From CAZCFB01 sp964511535 (lineage in GTDB: Bacteria; Myxococcota_A; Polyangia; GCA-2747355; CAZCFB01), in NCBI GenBank assembly GCA_964511535.1, contig CAZEFW010000044.1, positions 1 to 55,413 of the forward strand: DNA of 55,413 nt, written 5' to 3'. The notes beneath the pieces are model-generated. The model was not told where the DNA came from, did no database searches, and saw only the letters and a list, made by a program, of their open reading frames with translations. Within the stretch, counting starts at the first letter, position 1; each line of letters begins with the position of its first letter. Positions 9,201-16,103 of this stretch are shown here, piece by piece. The translations under genes were made by a program, and so were the position numbers.

Positions 9201-9502
9201 ACAGTGACGTCTTTGGCCTTGTCAGGCGAGAGGTCCACCGGCTTTGGCGCGTCGGGCCTCGGCATGTCGGGCCTCGGCGCGTCGGGTACGGGCGCGTCCG
9301 GAACGGGGCCGTCCTTGCGCCCGCTGTCCTTCGGGGTTGCCTTGACGCATATCCCCGCCTGGCACTCCAGGCCCGTGTTGCAGGTGTTATTAGGGTAACA
9401 AGCCCCACCCTCGGTGCCCATGGTGGCGCCGGGGTCCGGCCCGTCGTCGCTGCAGCCGCAAAGTGCCACCACGGCCACCAACGTCCAGCTCAGTTTATTC
9501 AT
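6269..9502 (-). CDS. Large modular surface lipoprotein: 7-blade propeller, Cys repeats, fibrinogen-like domain
   Basis: 1077 residues. Signal peptide with lipobox ALCG-C17, a Pro/Asp linker (PVPDAPVPDAPRPDMPRPDA), then about residues 115-395 with seven repeats carrying VWG or IWG followed by VFAVG-GTILHYDG-like strands: the pattern of a seven-bladed beta-propeller. Next come eleven ~38-residue Cys repeats of the type CYxxGxxxxxGCxxCDPxxS...W (about 395-800), one Stig1-like Cys unit (CGTSCVDLTSSAKHCGKC), and a C-terminal fibrinogen-like domain (849-1077) opened by the signature YCDMTTDGGGWT. Likely a surface-exposed binding or adhesion protein; ligand unknown. The ATG at 9502 overlaps the stop of the small upstream lipoprotein gene (ATGA), and GGGAGGGG precedes it. 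Last gene of the 12130-6269 minus-strand set. Confidence 0.9.
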   Translation of the reverse strand: MNKLSWTLVAVVALCGCSDDGPDPGATMGTEGGACYPNNTCNTGLECQAGICVKATPKDSGRKDGPVPDAPVPDAPRPDMPRPDAPKPVDLSPDKAKDVTVDQPVPDASQTPPTWTKMPTLSKQNLRAVWGSGKEDVYIVGNSGTILRHDGRKPTGFPWWTAMTSGVNNTLLGVWGAREKDAVAVGSGGMILHYDGLSWKKADSGTNRTFSAVWGSGPFDLLATDTAGFLRHSAKAQLPPKWQEIKPHQTPKRLDGIWGSSKSSIYAVGAGGLVLYFNGTAWKEMINTTKVDLYAVWGTKSGKVFAVGEKGTVLLYDGTSWKQMMSNSTEPLFGVWGSSVSDVFAVGDKGTILRYNGTGWAAMTSGVTEPLRGVWGASSNDVFVVGDGGTILHYGPCDCIINKNCYKLGDRDDTGCKACVPHKSTSALSPIKGDCAVGGKCYRKGEREQTGCKQCDPTKTKTALSTVPSTCNIGGRCYKDGAVGLTLCQVCSAKMSGSAWSLKANTCDIASVCYAKGAKDPTSCGACDPAKSTIAWSTIPNQCKIDKQCYAKGAKHDKGCAECDPKASATAWTVKGTTHCLISDDCELAKTKDGTGCKHCDPTKDKYTWVPIPGLCTINGKCIAAGAKHPQQCAECDAKVSAYAWTIKGTAYCLIDDDCKLSGAKDPTGCKHCEPTTNKYAWTNTKNLCLIGGKCQSPGDQHPQGCAECDPKVSTSKWTNKTTSICLINDKCVGVGTKNPDSQACDSCQPSKDKYDYYPDSGFCRISDVCYKTGDKHPKGCATCQPSKSQTAWTATGAGNCVLNGECRTKCGTSCVDLTSSAKHCGKCNTACPASQYCVKSKCVKTAPSCAVIKAANPSAKSGTYSISPLGASAMNVYCDMTTDGGGWTMIQRTVWDWNQSKGLQTNYFTFYDKNAGSLASAWRLAGKRWLPLFSKKEMLVRYVPRKQDKSSCASLYHKATKGSIFADQTKKLFRISGLQFKGIELTAHAELSTTDSGPGQGCINSHGGVPWFYSNCCNTCPSFKGKYWTDAPHPMVGDLHAKKDLNGKLLKDVCGAAGVVQSYTGYGLNSMEFYLR

Positions 9503-9798
9503 GGTTCCCCTCCCGTCGCATCGGCGGCGGATGAGGGAGGTACCACGCCTATCCGAAGCCTCCCACCGGCCCCCTGGCGATTCAGGCTATGTTGTTGAAA
9601 ACCGATGGTATCACAGCCCCCTGCTCCCCTTCGCACGCAAGCCCTACAGGTTGCTCCAGTAGCGGCCGCAGCGGGCGTCCCTGGGGCGGTCGACGAAGGC
9701 GCAACGCTGGCGTCCTCCCCCCCGCCGGCCGACTCCTCATCGCACCCGGCCAGGGCCAACCCAATCGCCAGGGGCAAGATCGCGCGTGTTTTGATCAC
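9499..9798 (-). CDS. Small predicted lipoprotein, overlapping both neighbours
   Basis: 99 residues from GTG at 9798. The first residues (VIKTRAILPLAIGLALAG-C19) are a textbook lipoprotein signal with lipobox; C19 is followed by Asp-Glu-Glu-Ser and a short Ala/Pro/Ser-rich stretch. The second half has no recognisable fold. The start overlaps the SDR stop by four bases (GTGA, 9795-9798) and the stop overlaps the next start by four bases (ATGA, 9499-9502), which argues for translational coupling and against chance. No strong ribosome site is visible, which fits coupling. Asp after the lipid cysteine causes inner-membrane retention in E. coli, but that rule may not hold here. Alternative: a non-functional spacer with a fortuitous signal sequence. 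Confidence 0.55.
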   Translation of the reverse strand: MIKTRAILPLAIGLALAGCDEESAGGGEDASVAPSSTAPGTPAAAATGATCRACVRRGAGGCDTIGFQQHSLNRQGAGGRLRIGVVPPSSAADATGGEP

Positions 9799-10583
9799 CC
9801 CCGCGTCCGGGCGGCCAGGGTGCCCAACAGGTCGAACAGCGGATCCGGCAGCGCCCGCATGGCCTGCATGGCGCCCGCCATGGGCCAGGGGAATCGGATC
9901 CGCTCTCTGCCCGCGGCCACCTGCCGCTCCACGATCTCCGCAGCCCTGTCCGCCTCCATCAACAGCGGCATGGGGAACTTGTTCTTGTCCGTCAGCTCGC
10001 TCCTGAAGAAGCCGCACTCCACCAGCCCGAGCTGCACCCCTGCTGCCCGCGCCTCCGCCCGCAACGACTCCATGAGCGTCGAGACGGCGGCCTTGCTCGC
10101 CGAGTAGGCGCCGCCGGTGGGGACCCCGCGCAGGGCCGCGATGCTCGAGGTGGCGGTGATCACCCCCCTGCCCCGCTCCAGCATCGGCGGCAGCAGCTCG
10201 CCGAGCCAGTTCACCACGCCGAAGACGTTCACCTCGAACATGTAGCGCACCTCCTCGGCAGAGAAGCGCTTCAGGAAGGTGGGCCCGCCCAGGCCGGCGT
10301 TGAGGAACGCCACGTCCACCGGGCCGAGCTCCGCGCGCACCCTCGCCGCCAGCGTCCGGGTCTCGCCCAGGTCGCGCACGTCCCCCTCGAGCACCAGCGC
10401 GCTGGCGCCCGCGTCGCGCACCCGCCGCGCCACCTGCTCCAGCCGGTCAGCCCGCCGTGCCTGCAGGGCCAGCGCGCCGCCGTGCCGGGCCAGCCTCACG
10501 GCCAGGGCCTCGCCGATGCCGCTGGAAGCGCCGGTGATGAGGGTGGTTGTTCCGGGACCGTACAGCTCCTCCGGGCGGGGCAT
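9795..10583 (-). CDS. Short-chain dehydrogenase/reductase (SDR)
   Basis: 262 residues, the usual size of a classical SDR. The cofactor motif TGASSGIG is at 17-24, an NAG motif follows (AFLNAGLGG), and the catalytic pair is Y160-SAS-K164. ARRADRLEQV after the second beta strand, with Arg residues, suggests NADP(H). The C-terminal part (about 200-262) is hydrophobic and may contact membranes or lipids. Substrate is unknown. It lies 32 bp after the ceramidase-like gene and is coupled by GTGA to the next lipoprotein, so a role in lipid (perhaps sphingoid base) metabolism is a reasonable guess, not a demonstrated one. Confidence 0.9.
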   Translation of the reverse strand: MPRPEELYGPGTTTLITGASSGIGEALAVRLARHGGALALQARRADRLEQVARRVRDAGASALVLEGDVRDLGETRTLAARVRAELGPVDVAFLNAGLGGPTFLKRFSAEEVRYMFEVNVFGVVNWLGELLPPMLERGRGVITATSSIAALRGVPTGGAYSASKAAVSTLMESLRAEARAAGVQLGLVECGFFRSELTDKNKFPMPLLMEADRAAEIVERQVAAGRERIRFPWPMAGAMQAMRALPDPLFDLLGTLAARTRG

Positions 10584-10615
10584 CTCGTTCCTCCGTTGCA
10601 GGGTGGCCTGGCGCT

Positions 10616-12130
10616 TCAGGGCGATGAGGTCGGCTTGATCTTGGTCATGCGCGCCTTGAGCGCGTCCACCACCAGCTTGGCGGTGTTCTCGCCGTACATG
10701 GTGGCCTGGGCCTCGTACGAGCCGTTGTAGAAGTCAGCCTTGGTGACGATGTAGCCCATGTAGTCGTTGGACAGGCCGGCCACGAAGGTGTGCTTGAAGC
10801 CGAGCACCTTGCCAGCGGCCTTGATGGCCAGCCCCACGTCGGTGGCCCCCTCGCCGGGCAGCGCCGCGAACACCGCGTCGCCCAGGCGCAGGGCGGTGAA
10901 GGGCAGCACCTTCTGCATGAACAGGTCGAGCGGCAGGTTCTTGGCCAGCGGGATGATGGAGCACAGGTTCAGCGTGGTGCCGAACAGCGGCATGCAGCCG
11001 TTGAACTTGGGGCTCGGCATCTTGACGTCGGCGAAGTCGCCCTGGATGTCGATCCAGGTGTTGGTGGTGGTCTTGGTCCAGAGCGAGGAGACCGTGGCGG
11101 CCATGATCTCGCTGATGAACTTGATCCCCGCGGTGCCCCCCATCTTGGGCGCCACGTCCCCCTCGGCGCCGTTGATGTGGATCGCCACGCCGCCCCCCAG
11201 CTTCTTTTCGATGGCGGTCTCCGCGGCGCCCACCCAGTCGGCCGAGAAGTAGAAGTTGGAGCCGCCGAAGCAGGTGGGGTGCAGGGCGAAGTTGAACAGC
11301 GCGGCGATGGGCTTGCCCGTGGAGGCGTCCTCCACCTTGATCAGGCCGAGCTCCGGGTCGAACTTGCCCGGCTTGTCCATGCGGTTCTTGCTCACCCGCT
11401 TCTCGGTGGTGGTCGCCAGCCCGATCTTGGCCGGGCTCAGGTTGCTCGCCGCCTGGATCAGCGCGCTCTTGATGCCGTTGAGCATCTTGGTGTAGGTGAA
11501 CGCGTCGAGGCAGTCGGCGGCGATGAGCTCCCAGATCTTCTGCTCCGACACCGCGCCGGGGCCCGAGTGGGTGTGGCTGGCCGAGACGATGAGGTTCTGC
11601 TTCGGGATGCCCAGGGACTTGGCCGACGCCTCCAGGTCGTCGCGCAGCTTGCGCGACACGCCGATGGTGTCGAGCTTGATGAACGCGGCCATGGTCTTGC
11701 CGTTGTCCAGCACCAGCACCCGGGCCGCGATGGGATCGAGCTTCCCCTTTGAGGGCGCGAACAGGGAGGCCACGTCCCCCGGGGTTGGGTCGTAGCAGGC
11801 GCCCAGGGCCGCGGCCAGGTGAGCCGGGATGGTGGCCGCGCTGATGACCCGCCGCGGCGCCCCGCCGTAGCCGGCCAGGGGCACGCCCTTGACCGGCGTG
11901 ATGTCCACGGTGGCCGCGCCGGCCTTCAGCGTCAGGGCCGCGCCCGTGTCGGGGCTCATGTCGGGCGGCCCCAGGTCCGGCGGCGCCAGATCGGGCAGGG
12001 CGAGGTCCGGGGCGGCCAGGTCGGGCGGCGCCAGATCGGGCACGGCGCCGTCGACGACGTCGGCGGTGTCTCCGTCGCACCCCTGCCCCGCAAGGCAGAC
12101 GGCGGTGATCAGTATCAGGGCTCCGCGCAT
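10616..12130 (-). CDS. Neutral/alkaline ceramidase-like lipoprotein
   Basis: 504 residues from the ATG at 12130, which follows GGAGGAGGAGAG; a longer in-frame start at 12178 would add 16 residues before the signal peptide and is unlikely. Lipobox-like GQG-C18, then six PDLAP/PDLAA-type pentapeptide repeats as a linker. The rest looks like the catalytic domain of neutral ceramidases: AGAATVDITPVKGVPLAGYG, SASHTHSGPG with the putative zinc histidines, FNFALHPTCFG, and INGAEGDVAP. Such enzymes cleave ceramide to sphingosine and fatty acid; more distant members have unknown substrates. Shorter than classical bacterial ceramidases (about 650-700) and seems to lack the C-terminal immunoglobulin-like domain. 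First gene of the set continuing with the SDR at 10583. Confidence 0.8.
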   Translation of the reverse strand: MRGALILITAVCLAGQGCDGDTADVVDGAVPDLAPPDLAAPDLALPDLAPPDLGPPDMSPDTGAALTLKAGAATVDITPVKGVPLAGYGGAPRRVISAATIPAHLAAALGACYDPTPGDVASLFAPSKGKLDPIAARVLVLDNGKTMAAFIKLDTIGVSRKLRDDLEASAKSLGIPKQNLIVSASHTHSGPGAVSEQKIWELIAADCLDAFTYTKMLNGIKSALIQAASNLSPAKIGLATTTEKRVSKNRMDKPGKFDPELGLIKVEDASTGKPIAALFNFALHPTCFGGSNFYFSADWVGAAETAIEKKLGGGVAIHINGAEGDVAPKMGGTAGIKFISEIMAATVSSLWTKTTTNTWIDIQGDFADVKMPSPKFNGCMPLFGTTLNLCSIIPLAKNLPLDLFMQKVLPFTALRLGDAVFAALPGEGATDVGLAIKAAGKVLGFKHTFVAGLSNDYMGYIVTKADFYNGSYEAQATMYGENTAKLVVDALKARMTKIKPTSSP

Positions 12131-12253
12131 GGTGCTCTCCTCCTCCTCCAACCTGGAGATTCTACATCGCCTTTCCACGGTGACCCCCGAACCCTACAAA
12201 CAGCGCGGAGGCGATTGAAGGGTTCAGGCACGGCGGAGCAGCACGAGGCTGCC

Positions 12254-12293
12254 TCGCCATTGTGTCATTTCGTCGTTTTGTCGTTTTGTCATT
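12254..12293. repeat. Degenerate octamer tandem repeat (five copies, TTGTCRTT type)
   Basis: Five consecutive 8-bp units (TCGCCATT, GTGTCATT, TCGTCGTT, TTGTCGTT, TTGTCATT) in the 180-bp gap between the DUF5648-like gene and the ceramidase-like gene. The same octamer family occurs at 3299-3338 and 28746-28769. The array is followed directly by the hairpin at 12295-12309. Confidence 0.8.
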
Positions 12294-12294
12294 C

Positions 12295-12309
12295 GGCGGC
12301 GAAGCCGCC
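12295..12309 (-). terminator. Stable hairpin just after the stop of the DUF5648-like gene
   Basis: GGCGGC-GAA-GCCGCC on the plus strand; on the minus-strand transcript it reads GGCGGCTTCGCCGCC, which can form a stable C(UUCG)G loop. It begins two bases after the stop codon of the gene ending at 12311. No T-run follows on the minus strand, so it may protect the 3' end or attenuate rather than act as a standard intrinsic terminator. Confidence 0.4.
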
Positions 12310-12310
12310 G

Positions 12311-13273
12311 CTACTTGAAGCTGCCGCTGGCGTTCAGGTCGAAGTGCACGTTGGGCAGCTTGTAGATGTACCCCTGCAGGCGCACCCGGGTGTAGCCGGC
12401 GGCCTTGGCGGCCTTGCGCGTGGCGTCGCTGGCCAGGCTCAGGTTGTCCTTGCGGGAGGCGCTCCAGTACAGCTCCAGCGGCACCGTGCCCTTGGGCGGG
12501 GGCTTGTCGGGGCGGAACACGTGACCCTGGACGCGCGAGTACTTGTAGCCGGCCTTCTTGGCCGCTGCCTGGCCCGCCGCGGTGGTCGCCGAGAAGTTGT
12601 CCTTGCGCGCGCTGTTCCAGTACAGCTTGAGCGGCACCGTGTTGGTCCCCGCCTTCTTGAGCAGCTGCCCCTCGAAGCGCACCAGCTTGTAGCTGGCCTT
12701 GGTCGCCGCGCCGGCGCCAGCAGCCGTGCCAGCGACGAAGTTCTCCTGGCGGGCCGAGCTCCAGTACAGCTTCAGCGGCGTCTTGGCTGCTCCGGCCACG
12801 GGCAGGTTCTCGCACTTCAGCTCGTACTGCGGGAACACCTGGGGCCGGTACGCCGCCGCGGTGGGCCCCACCACCACCTTCACCTTCTTGCACTTGTGCT
12901 TGATGGTGTTCTTGGCCAGCACCGCGCCGTGGCCGCCCTTGCAGGCCCTGGCCAGCGACGCCGCGTCGGTGAGCGGCTCCAGAGGCACCACCTCGGTGCG
13001 GTAGCGCTTGTTGGCGGGGAAGGTCTTGCTGCCCATGCGCACGACCCTGAAGCCGTGAGCGCAGATCAGCCGCACCTTGGCCGTGGGCTTGACCTGGTTG
13101 GAGATCTTTGCGCCGCCCGAGATCGCGGTGGCGGTCGCCTTGCCCGGCGCCTCGAGGCTGTGGGACTTGAGCGTGTGCTGGCCTCCAAGGGCCGCGGTCG
13201 GGCTCAGGGCCAGCCCGGCCATGAGCAGGCCAGCGGCCAGAGCGGCGGGGCTGTGGTCAAAGCGTACAGACAT
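12311..13273 (-). CDS. Secreted protein with three DUF5648-like repeats
   Basis: 320 residues, with GGAGGGAGG just ahead of the ATG. Sec signal peptide (GLLMAGLALSPTAALGG, probable AXA cleavage near residue 29). The N-terminal mature part has a cysteine/lysine-rich segment (KHKCKKVKVVV). Residues about 165-310 contain three ~42-residue repeats: PLKLYWSSARQENF, PLKLYWNSARKDNF and PLELYWSASRKDNL, each followed by an alanine-rich helix, a GY/SY and an RxQG-type strand. The pattern resembles DUF5648 repeats, small beta-rich modules found in secreted proteins, often near the C-terminus; their function is unknown. It lies 48 bp after the MBL-fold gene on the same strand. Family assignment is by eye. 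Confidence 0.75.
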   Translation of the reverse strand: MSVRFDHSPAALAAGLLMAGLALSPTAALGGQHTLKSHSLEAPGKATATAISGGAKISNQVKPTAKVRLICAHGFRVVRMGSKTFPANKRYRTEVVPLEPLTDAASLARACKGGHGAVLAKNTIKHKCKKVKVVVGPTAAAYRPQVFPQYELKCENLPVAGAAKTPLKLYWSSARQENFVAGTAAGAGAATKASYKLVRFEGQLLKKAGTNTVPLKLYWNSARKDNFSATTAAGQAAAKKAGYKYSRVQGHVFRPDKPPPKGTVPLELYWSASRKDNLSLASDATRKAAKAAGYTRVRLQGYIYKLPNVHFDLNASGSFK

Positions 13274-13321
13274 GTCCTCCCTCCAGTGGTTGCCTTGTTG
13301 TTCCGAGTGGCTCGCACCTTA

Positions 13322-14182
13322 TCACACGGAACGGGGTGGGCTTTTGTTCAGCGAGGCCAGGATCGATTCCACCGTACGCGCCCTGCTGATGCGCGGCGCG
13401 GCCAGCCAGTCGGTCAGCCCGTTGCGGCCCAGCACCTCCCGCTCGACCTGGCCCGCTGAGCGGCCCGCGGCGTGGGCTTCCAGCACCTGATCCACGACGC
13501 GCTGCATGTTGGCGATGCGCCGGTCGATGTACTGCGCGGGGTCGGCCAGCGGGCCGCCGTGGGCGGTGACCACGGTGGTCCCGGGCCTCACCAGCTCGCG
13601 CACGGCGCGAAGGGTGCGCAGGATTCCCGGGTAGTCCTCGGTGTGCATGGTGCTCAGCTTGTTGCTGGGCAACGGCACTGCATCGCCGGTGAAGAGCAGC
13701 TCGTCAGGCTCCACCCGGTACGCCATGTGGCACGGCGCGTGGCCGGGGGTGGGGATGGCCACGATGGTTCGGCCAGCGTCGGTGGTCAGCCGCTCGGGTA
13801 CGCGCCCGTCCGCCGTGACCATGGCGGGGATGCCCCAGTACACCCGGTAGAGCAGGCCGAGGTCGGAAAAGTCCCGGCGAGTCACGTGGCCCGGCGCCAG
13901 CACCTGCACCCCGGCCTCGCGCCGCAGCAGGTCCACGTTGCCGCAGTGGTCCTCGTGCATGTGGGTCAGCAGCAGCCGGCTGGCCCGGGCTGCGAGCCCC
14001 GACCGCCGCAGGTGATCGGCCATGGCCCGCCGGTCGCTCCGCGCGTTGCCGCAGTCGATGAAGCAGTCGTCCACGCAGAGGAAACCGGACCACATCAACG
14101 GCCGCCCCAGCAGGCTCGCCGCCGTGCGCATGAACGTGACATCTTCATGGCCGTCCAGGGGACGGGCCTGGAACATCGACAC
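13322..14182 (-). CDS. MBL-fold metallo-hydrolase
   Basis: 286 residues if translation begins at the GTG at 14182, which has AGGAGG seven bases upstream; the ATG at 14176 is the alternative and a far-upstream start at 14296 is unlikely. Metallo-beta-lactamase fold: the metal motif is THMHEDHCGN (HxHxDH), followed by the third metal histidine in PTPGHAPCHMAY, the bridging Asp in LLFTGDAVP and the last His in VTAHGG. The arrangement fits glyoxalase II-like or lactonase-like hydrolases that use two metal ions, probably zinc. Substrate cannot be read from the sequence. No signal peptide, so cytoplasmic. It is divergent from the HEAT-AgmX gene. Confidence 0.9.
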   Translation of the reverse strand: MSMFQARPLDGHEDVTFMRTAASLLGRPLMWSGFLCVDDCFIDCGNARSDRRAMADHLRRSGLAARASRLLLTHMHEDHCGNVDLLRREAGVQVLAPGHVTRRDFSDLGLLYRVYWGIPAMVTADGRVPERLTTDAGRTIVAIPTPGHAPCHMAYRVEPDELLFTGDAVPLPSNKLSTMHTEDYPGILRTLRAVRELVRPGTTVVTAHGGPLADPAQYIDRRIANMQRVVDQVLEAHAAGRSAGQVEREVLGRNGLTDWLAAPRISRARTVESILASLNKSPPRSV

Positions 14183-14285
14183 TGCGTCGCCTCCTGATCG
14201 CTGCTGGCGCCGGATGCTACGACGGGTTGGTGAAGGAGACCAGCCTGCCCCCATGAATTTGCCCCGGGGCGGGCCAGGGACGACA

Positions 14286-15401
14286 ATGCGGCTCATGCGC
14301 TCTCTGCCCCGCGCAGCCGCCCTGCTGTTCCTGGTGGTGGCGGCCCACCCTGCCCAGGCCAGCGATCCGGATCCGCTGCCGCCCCTGGTGCAGGTGCTGA
14401 GCGAGGCGGAGGATTACAAGGCGCGGCTCACCGCGGTGCTGGGCCTGGCGCGGCTCAAGGATGCGCGGGCCGTGCAGCCGCTGATCAAGGCCCTCGCTGA
14501 CAGCCACCACATGGTGCGCGGCGCGGCGGCGCGCGCCCTGGGCGCGGTCGAGGCGCGCGAGGCGCGGACCCGGCTGGAGGCCCTGGTGCAGTCCGACCCG
14601 GACGACTATGTGAGGGCCCAGGCCCAGGGGGCGCTGGCCACCCTGATGAAGGCCGAGGAGGCCGCCAGCGCCGATAAACCCGGCGGCATGGAGCTGCTCG
14701 GCTCCCTCGGCACCCTGAGCCAGCACGCCATCCGCCGGGGCTTGACCCGCCCCACCCAGAAGGCGTCGGCTTGCCTGGGCAAGGCCCTGGCCACGGCCCC
14801 CTTCCTCGGCGGACAGATCGCGCTCAAGTTCAGGGTCAAGACGGACGGGGCCGTGCGCTGGGTCAGGATCCAGGACAGCGACCTCGGCTCCCTGCAGGCA
14901 GAGCGCTGCATGAGAGACGAGATGGCCCTGGCTCGCTTCGACCGCCCCGACGGTGGCGAGGCCGAGTTTTCGGTGCCCCTCGCCTTCGGCGGCGGCGATG
15001 CCGTGGAGCTGTTGTCGCCGGAGACCTCGGCGGCGGCGGCAGACCTGCGGGAGCAGTGCGGCGCGGCGCTCGTGCCAGCGCCCACCGACGAGCCGGACGC
15101 GCCCCCGCTGCTGACCCCGCCTGGTGGGCTGGTGCTGACCCTGTACATCGACCAAAAGGGCAGCGTGCTCTCCGTCGGCATGTCAGCCGGCGGCGCCGAG
15201 CTGCCAGATGCACTGGCTGACCGCCTGGCGCACAACCTCGGGACCCTCGCGCTGAAGGACCCGAAGCTCAAGGGCGCCAGGGGCAAGCTCGTCCTGCCCT
15301 TCGCCTGCACCGAGGAGCAGCGGCAGCGGTGGCTGAAGCGGCGCAAGAAGAAGAAGAGGGGCAGCAAGCGGCGCGGCAAGCGCCGGAGGAAGAAGAAGTG
15401 A
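14286..15401 (+). CDS. Secreted HEAT-repeat protein with AgmX/PglI-like C-terminal domains
   Basis: 371 residues from ATG at 14286 (a second ATG lies at 14295). N-terminal signal peptide (RAAALLFLVVAAHPAQA). Residues about 35-120 form HEAT repeats (DARAVQPLIKALADSHHMVR, GAAARALGAVEAREART). After this come two beta-rich segments: LKFRVKTDGAVRWVRIQDSD...CMRDEMALARF and a second LTLYIDQKGSVLSVGMS, resembling the TonB-C-like domain seen in AgmX/PglI of Myxococcus gliding proteins. The C-terminus is a 25-residue Lys/Arg-rich tail that may bind nucleic acid or acidic polymers. Role unknown; periplasmic scaffold is a guess. Followed 27 bp later by the HAMP gene. Confidence 0.75.
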   Translation: MRLMRSLPRAAALLFLVVAAHPAQASDPDPLPPLVQVLSEAEDYKARLTAVLGLARLKDARAVQPLIKALADSHHMVRGAAARALGAVEAREARTRLEALVQSDPDDYVRAQAQGALATLMKAEEAASADKPGGMELLGSLGTLSQHAIRRGLTRPTQKASACLGKALATAPFLGGQIALKFRVKTDGAVRWVRIQDSDLGSLQAERCMRDEMALARFDRPDGGEAEFSVPLAFGGGDAVELLSPETSAAAADLREQCGAALVPAPTDEPDAPPLLTPPGGLVLTLYIDQKGSVLSVGMSAGGAELPDALADRLAHNLGTLALKDPKLKGARGKLVLPFACTEEQRQRWLKRRKKKKRGSKRRGKRRRKKK

Positions 15402-15428
15402 CCGACAGTTATTGCCGGAGAGCGTGAG

Positions 15429-16055
15429 ATGGCATCCAGACAGCGGCGAAAAATGCGCAACTACCTGATCAACCGGAAGGTGCAGCTCACCATCACGGCG
15501 GTGATGGTGGCCATCAGCACCCTCCTGACGGCCCTGCTTGGCTTTTTCTGGTACGCGGAGGTGCGCAGGGCGTCGGAGGTGATCCGGGTCAACGCCATCA
15601 CCACCATCGGCCCCGAGGCCGCCGCCGAGCTGGCCCAGGAGCTGGCCAGGGCCGACATGCAGCGGCTGCTGCTGCTGGCGGGCTACGCGCTGCTGCTCGC
15701 CCTGCTGATCTCTGTCTACGGCATCGTCACCACCCACCGCTTCGCCGGGCCGCTGGCGAAGATCTCGAAGCACATGCAAGACGTGGCCAACAACCGGCTC
15801 TACGGGCTGTGGGGGCTGCGCCGCGGGGATCACCTCAAGGAGCTGCACGCCACCTTCGAGCGCATGCACACCGCGCTGCGCAAGCGGAATCGAGACGACA
15901 TCGCCCTGCTCCGGGCGGTCATCGCCGACGCAGAGGCGGGCGGCGCCCTGGCCGACCAGCTCCCGGCGCTGCGCGAAGCCCTCGCCGACAAGGAGGGCGC
16001 CATGAGGGACGCCAGCGAGACGACCCAGCGCATCAGGACGCCGGCCGCGCCCTGA
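15429..16055 (+). CDS. HAMP-domain membrane protein
   Basis: 208 residues with GGAGAG ahead of the ATG. Two membrane helices (about 20-40 and 75-97) flank a short (~30 residue) external loop. A HAMP-like linker follows directly (HRFAGPLAKISKHMQDVANNRLYGLWGLRRGDHLKELHATF), then a helical region that is probably coiled coil. There is no methyl-accepting, kinase or cyclase output domain, so this is a truncated transducer architecture seen in several Deltaproteobacteria. It sits between the HEAT-AgmX protein and the large kinase, all on the plus strand, so it may pass a membrane signal to the kinase; that link is inference. Confidence 0.8.
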   Translation: MASRQRRKMRNYLINRKVQLTITAVMVAISTLLTALLGFFWYAEVRRASEVIRVNAITTIGPEAAAELAQELARADMQRLLLLAGYALLLALLISVYGIVTTHRFAGPLAKISKHMQDVANNRLYGLWGLRRGDHLKELHATFERMHTALRKRNRDDIALLRAVIADAEAGGALADQLPALREALADKEGAMRDASETTQRIRTPAAP

Positions 16056-16089
16056 GCCCGACAGGAGGTGCCCCGGGCGCCTCGCTGGT

Positions 16090-16095
16090 TATACT
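16090..16095 (+). promoter_or_regulatory. -10 box (TATACT) directly before the kinase ATG
   Basis: TATACT matches the sigma-70 -10 consensus at five of six bases and ends eight bases before the ATG at 16104. No ribosome binding site lies between them, so the transcript would be nearly leaderless. No clear -35 box is visible. Confidence 0.4.
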
Positions 16096-16103
16096 TTCTG
16101 ATC

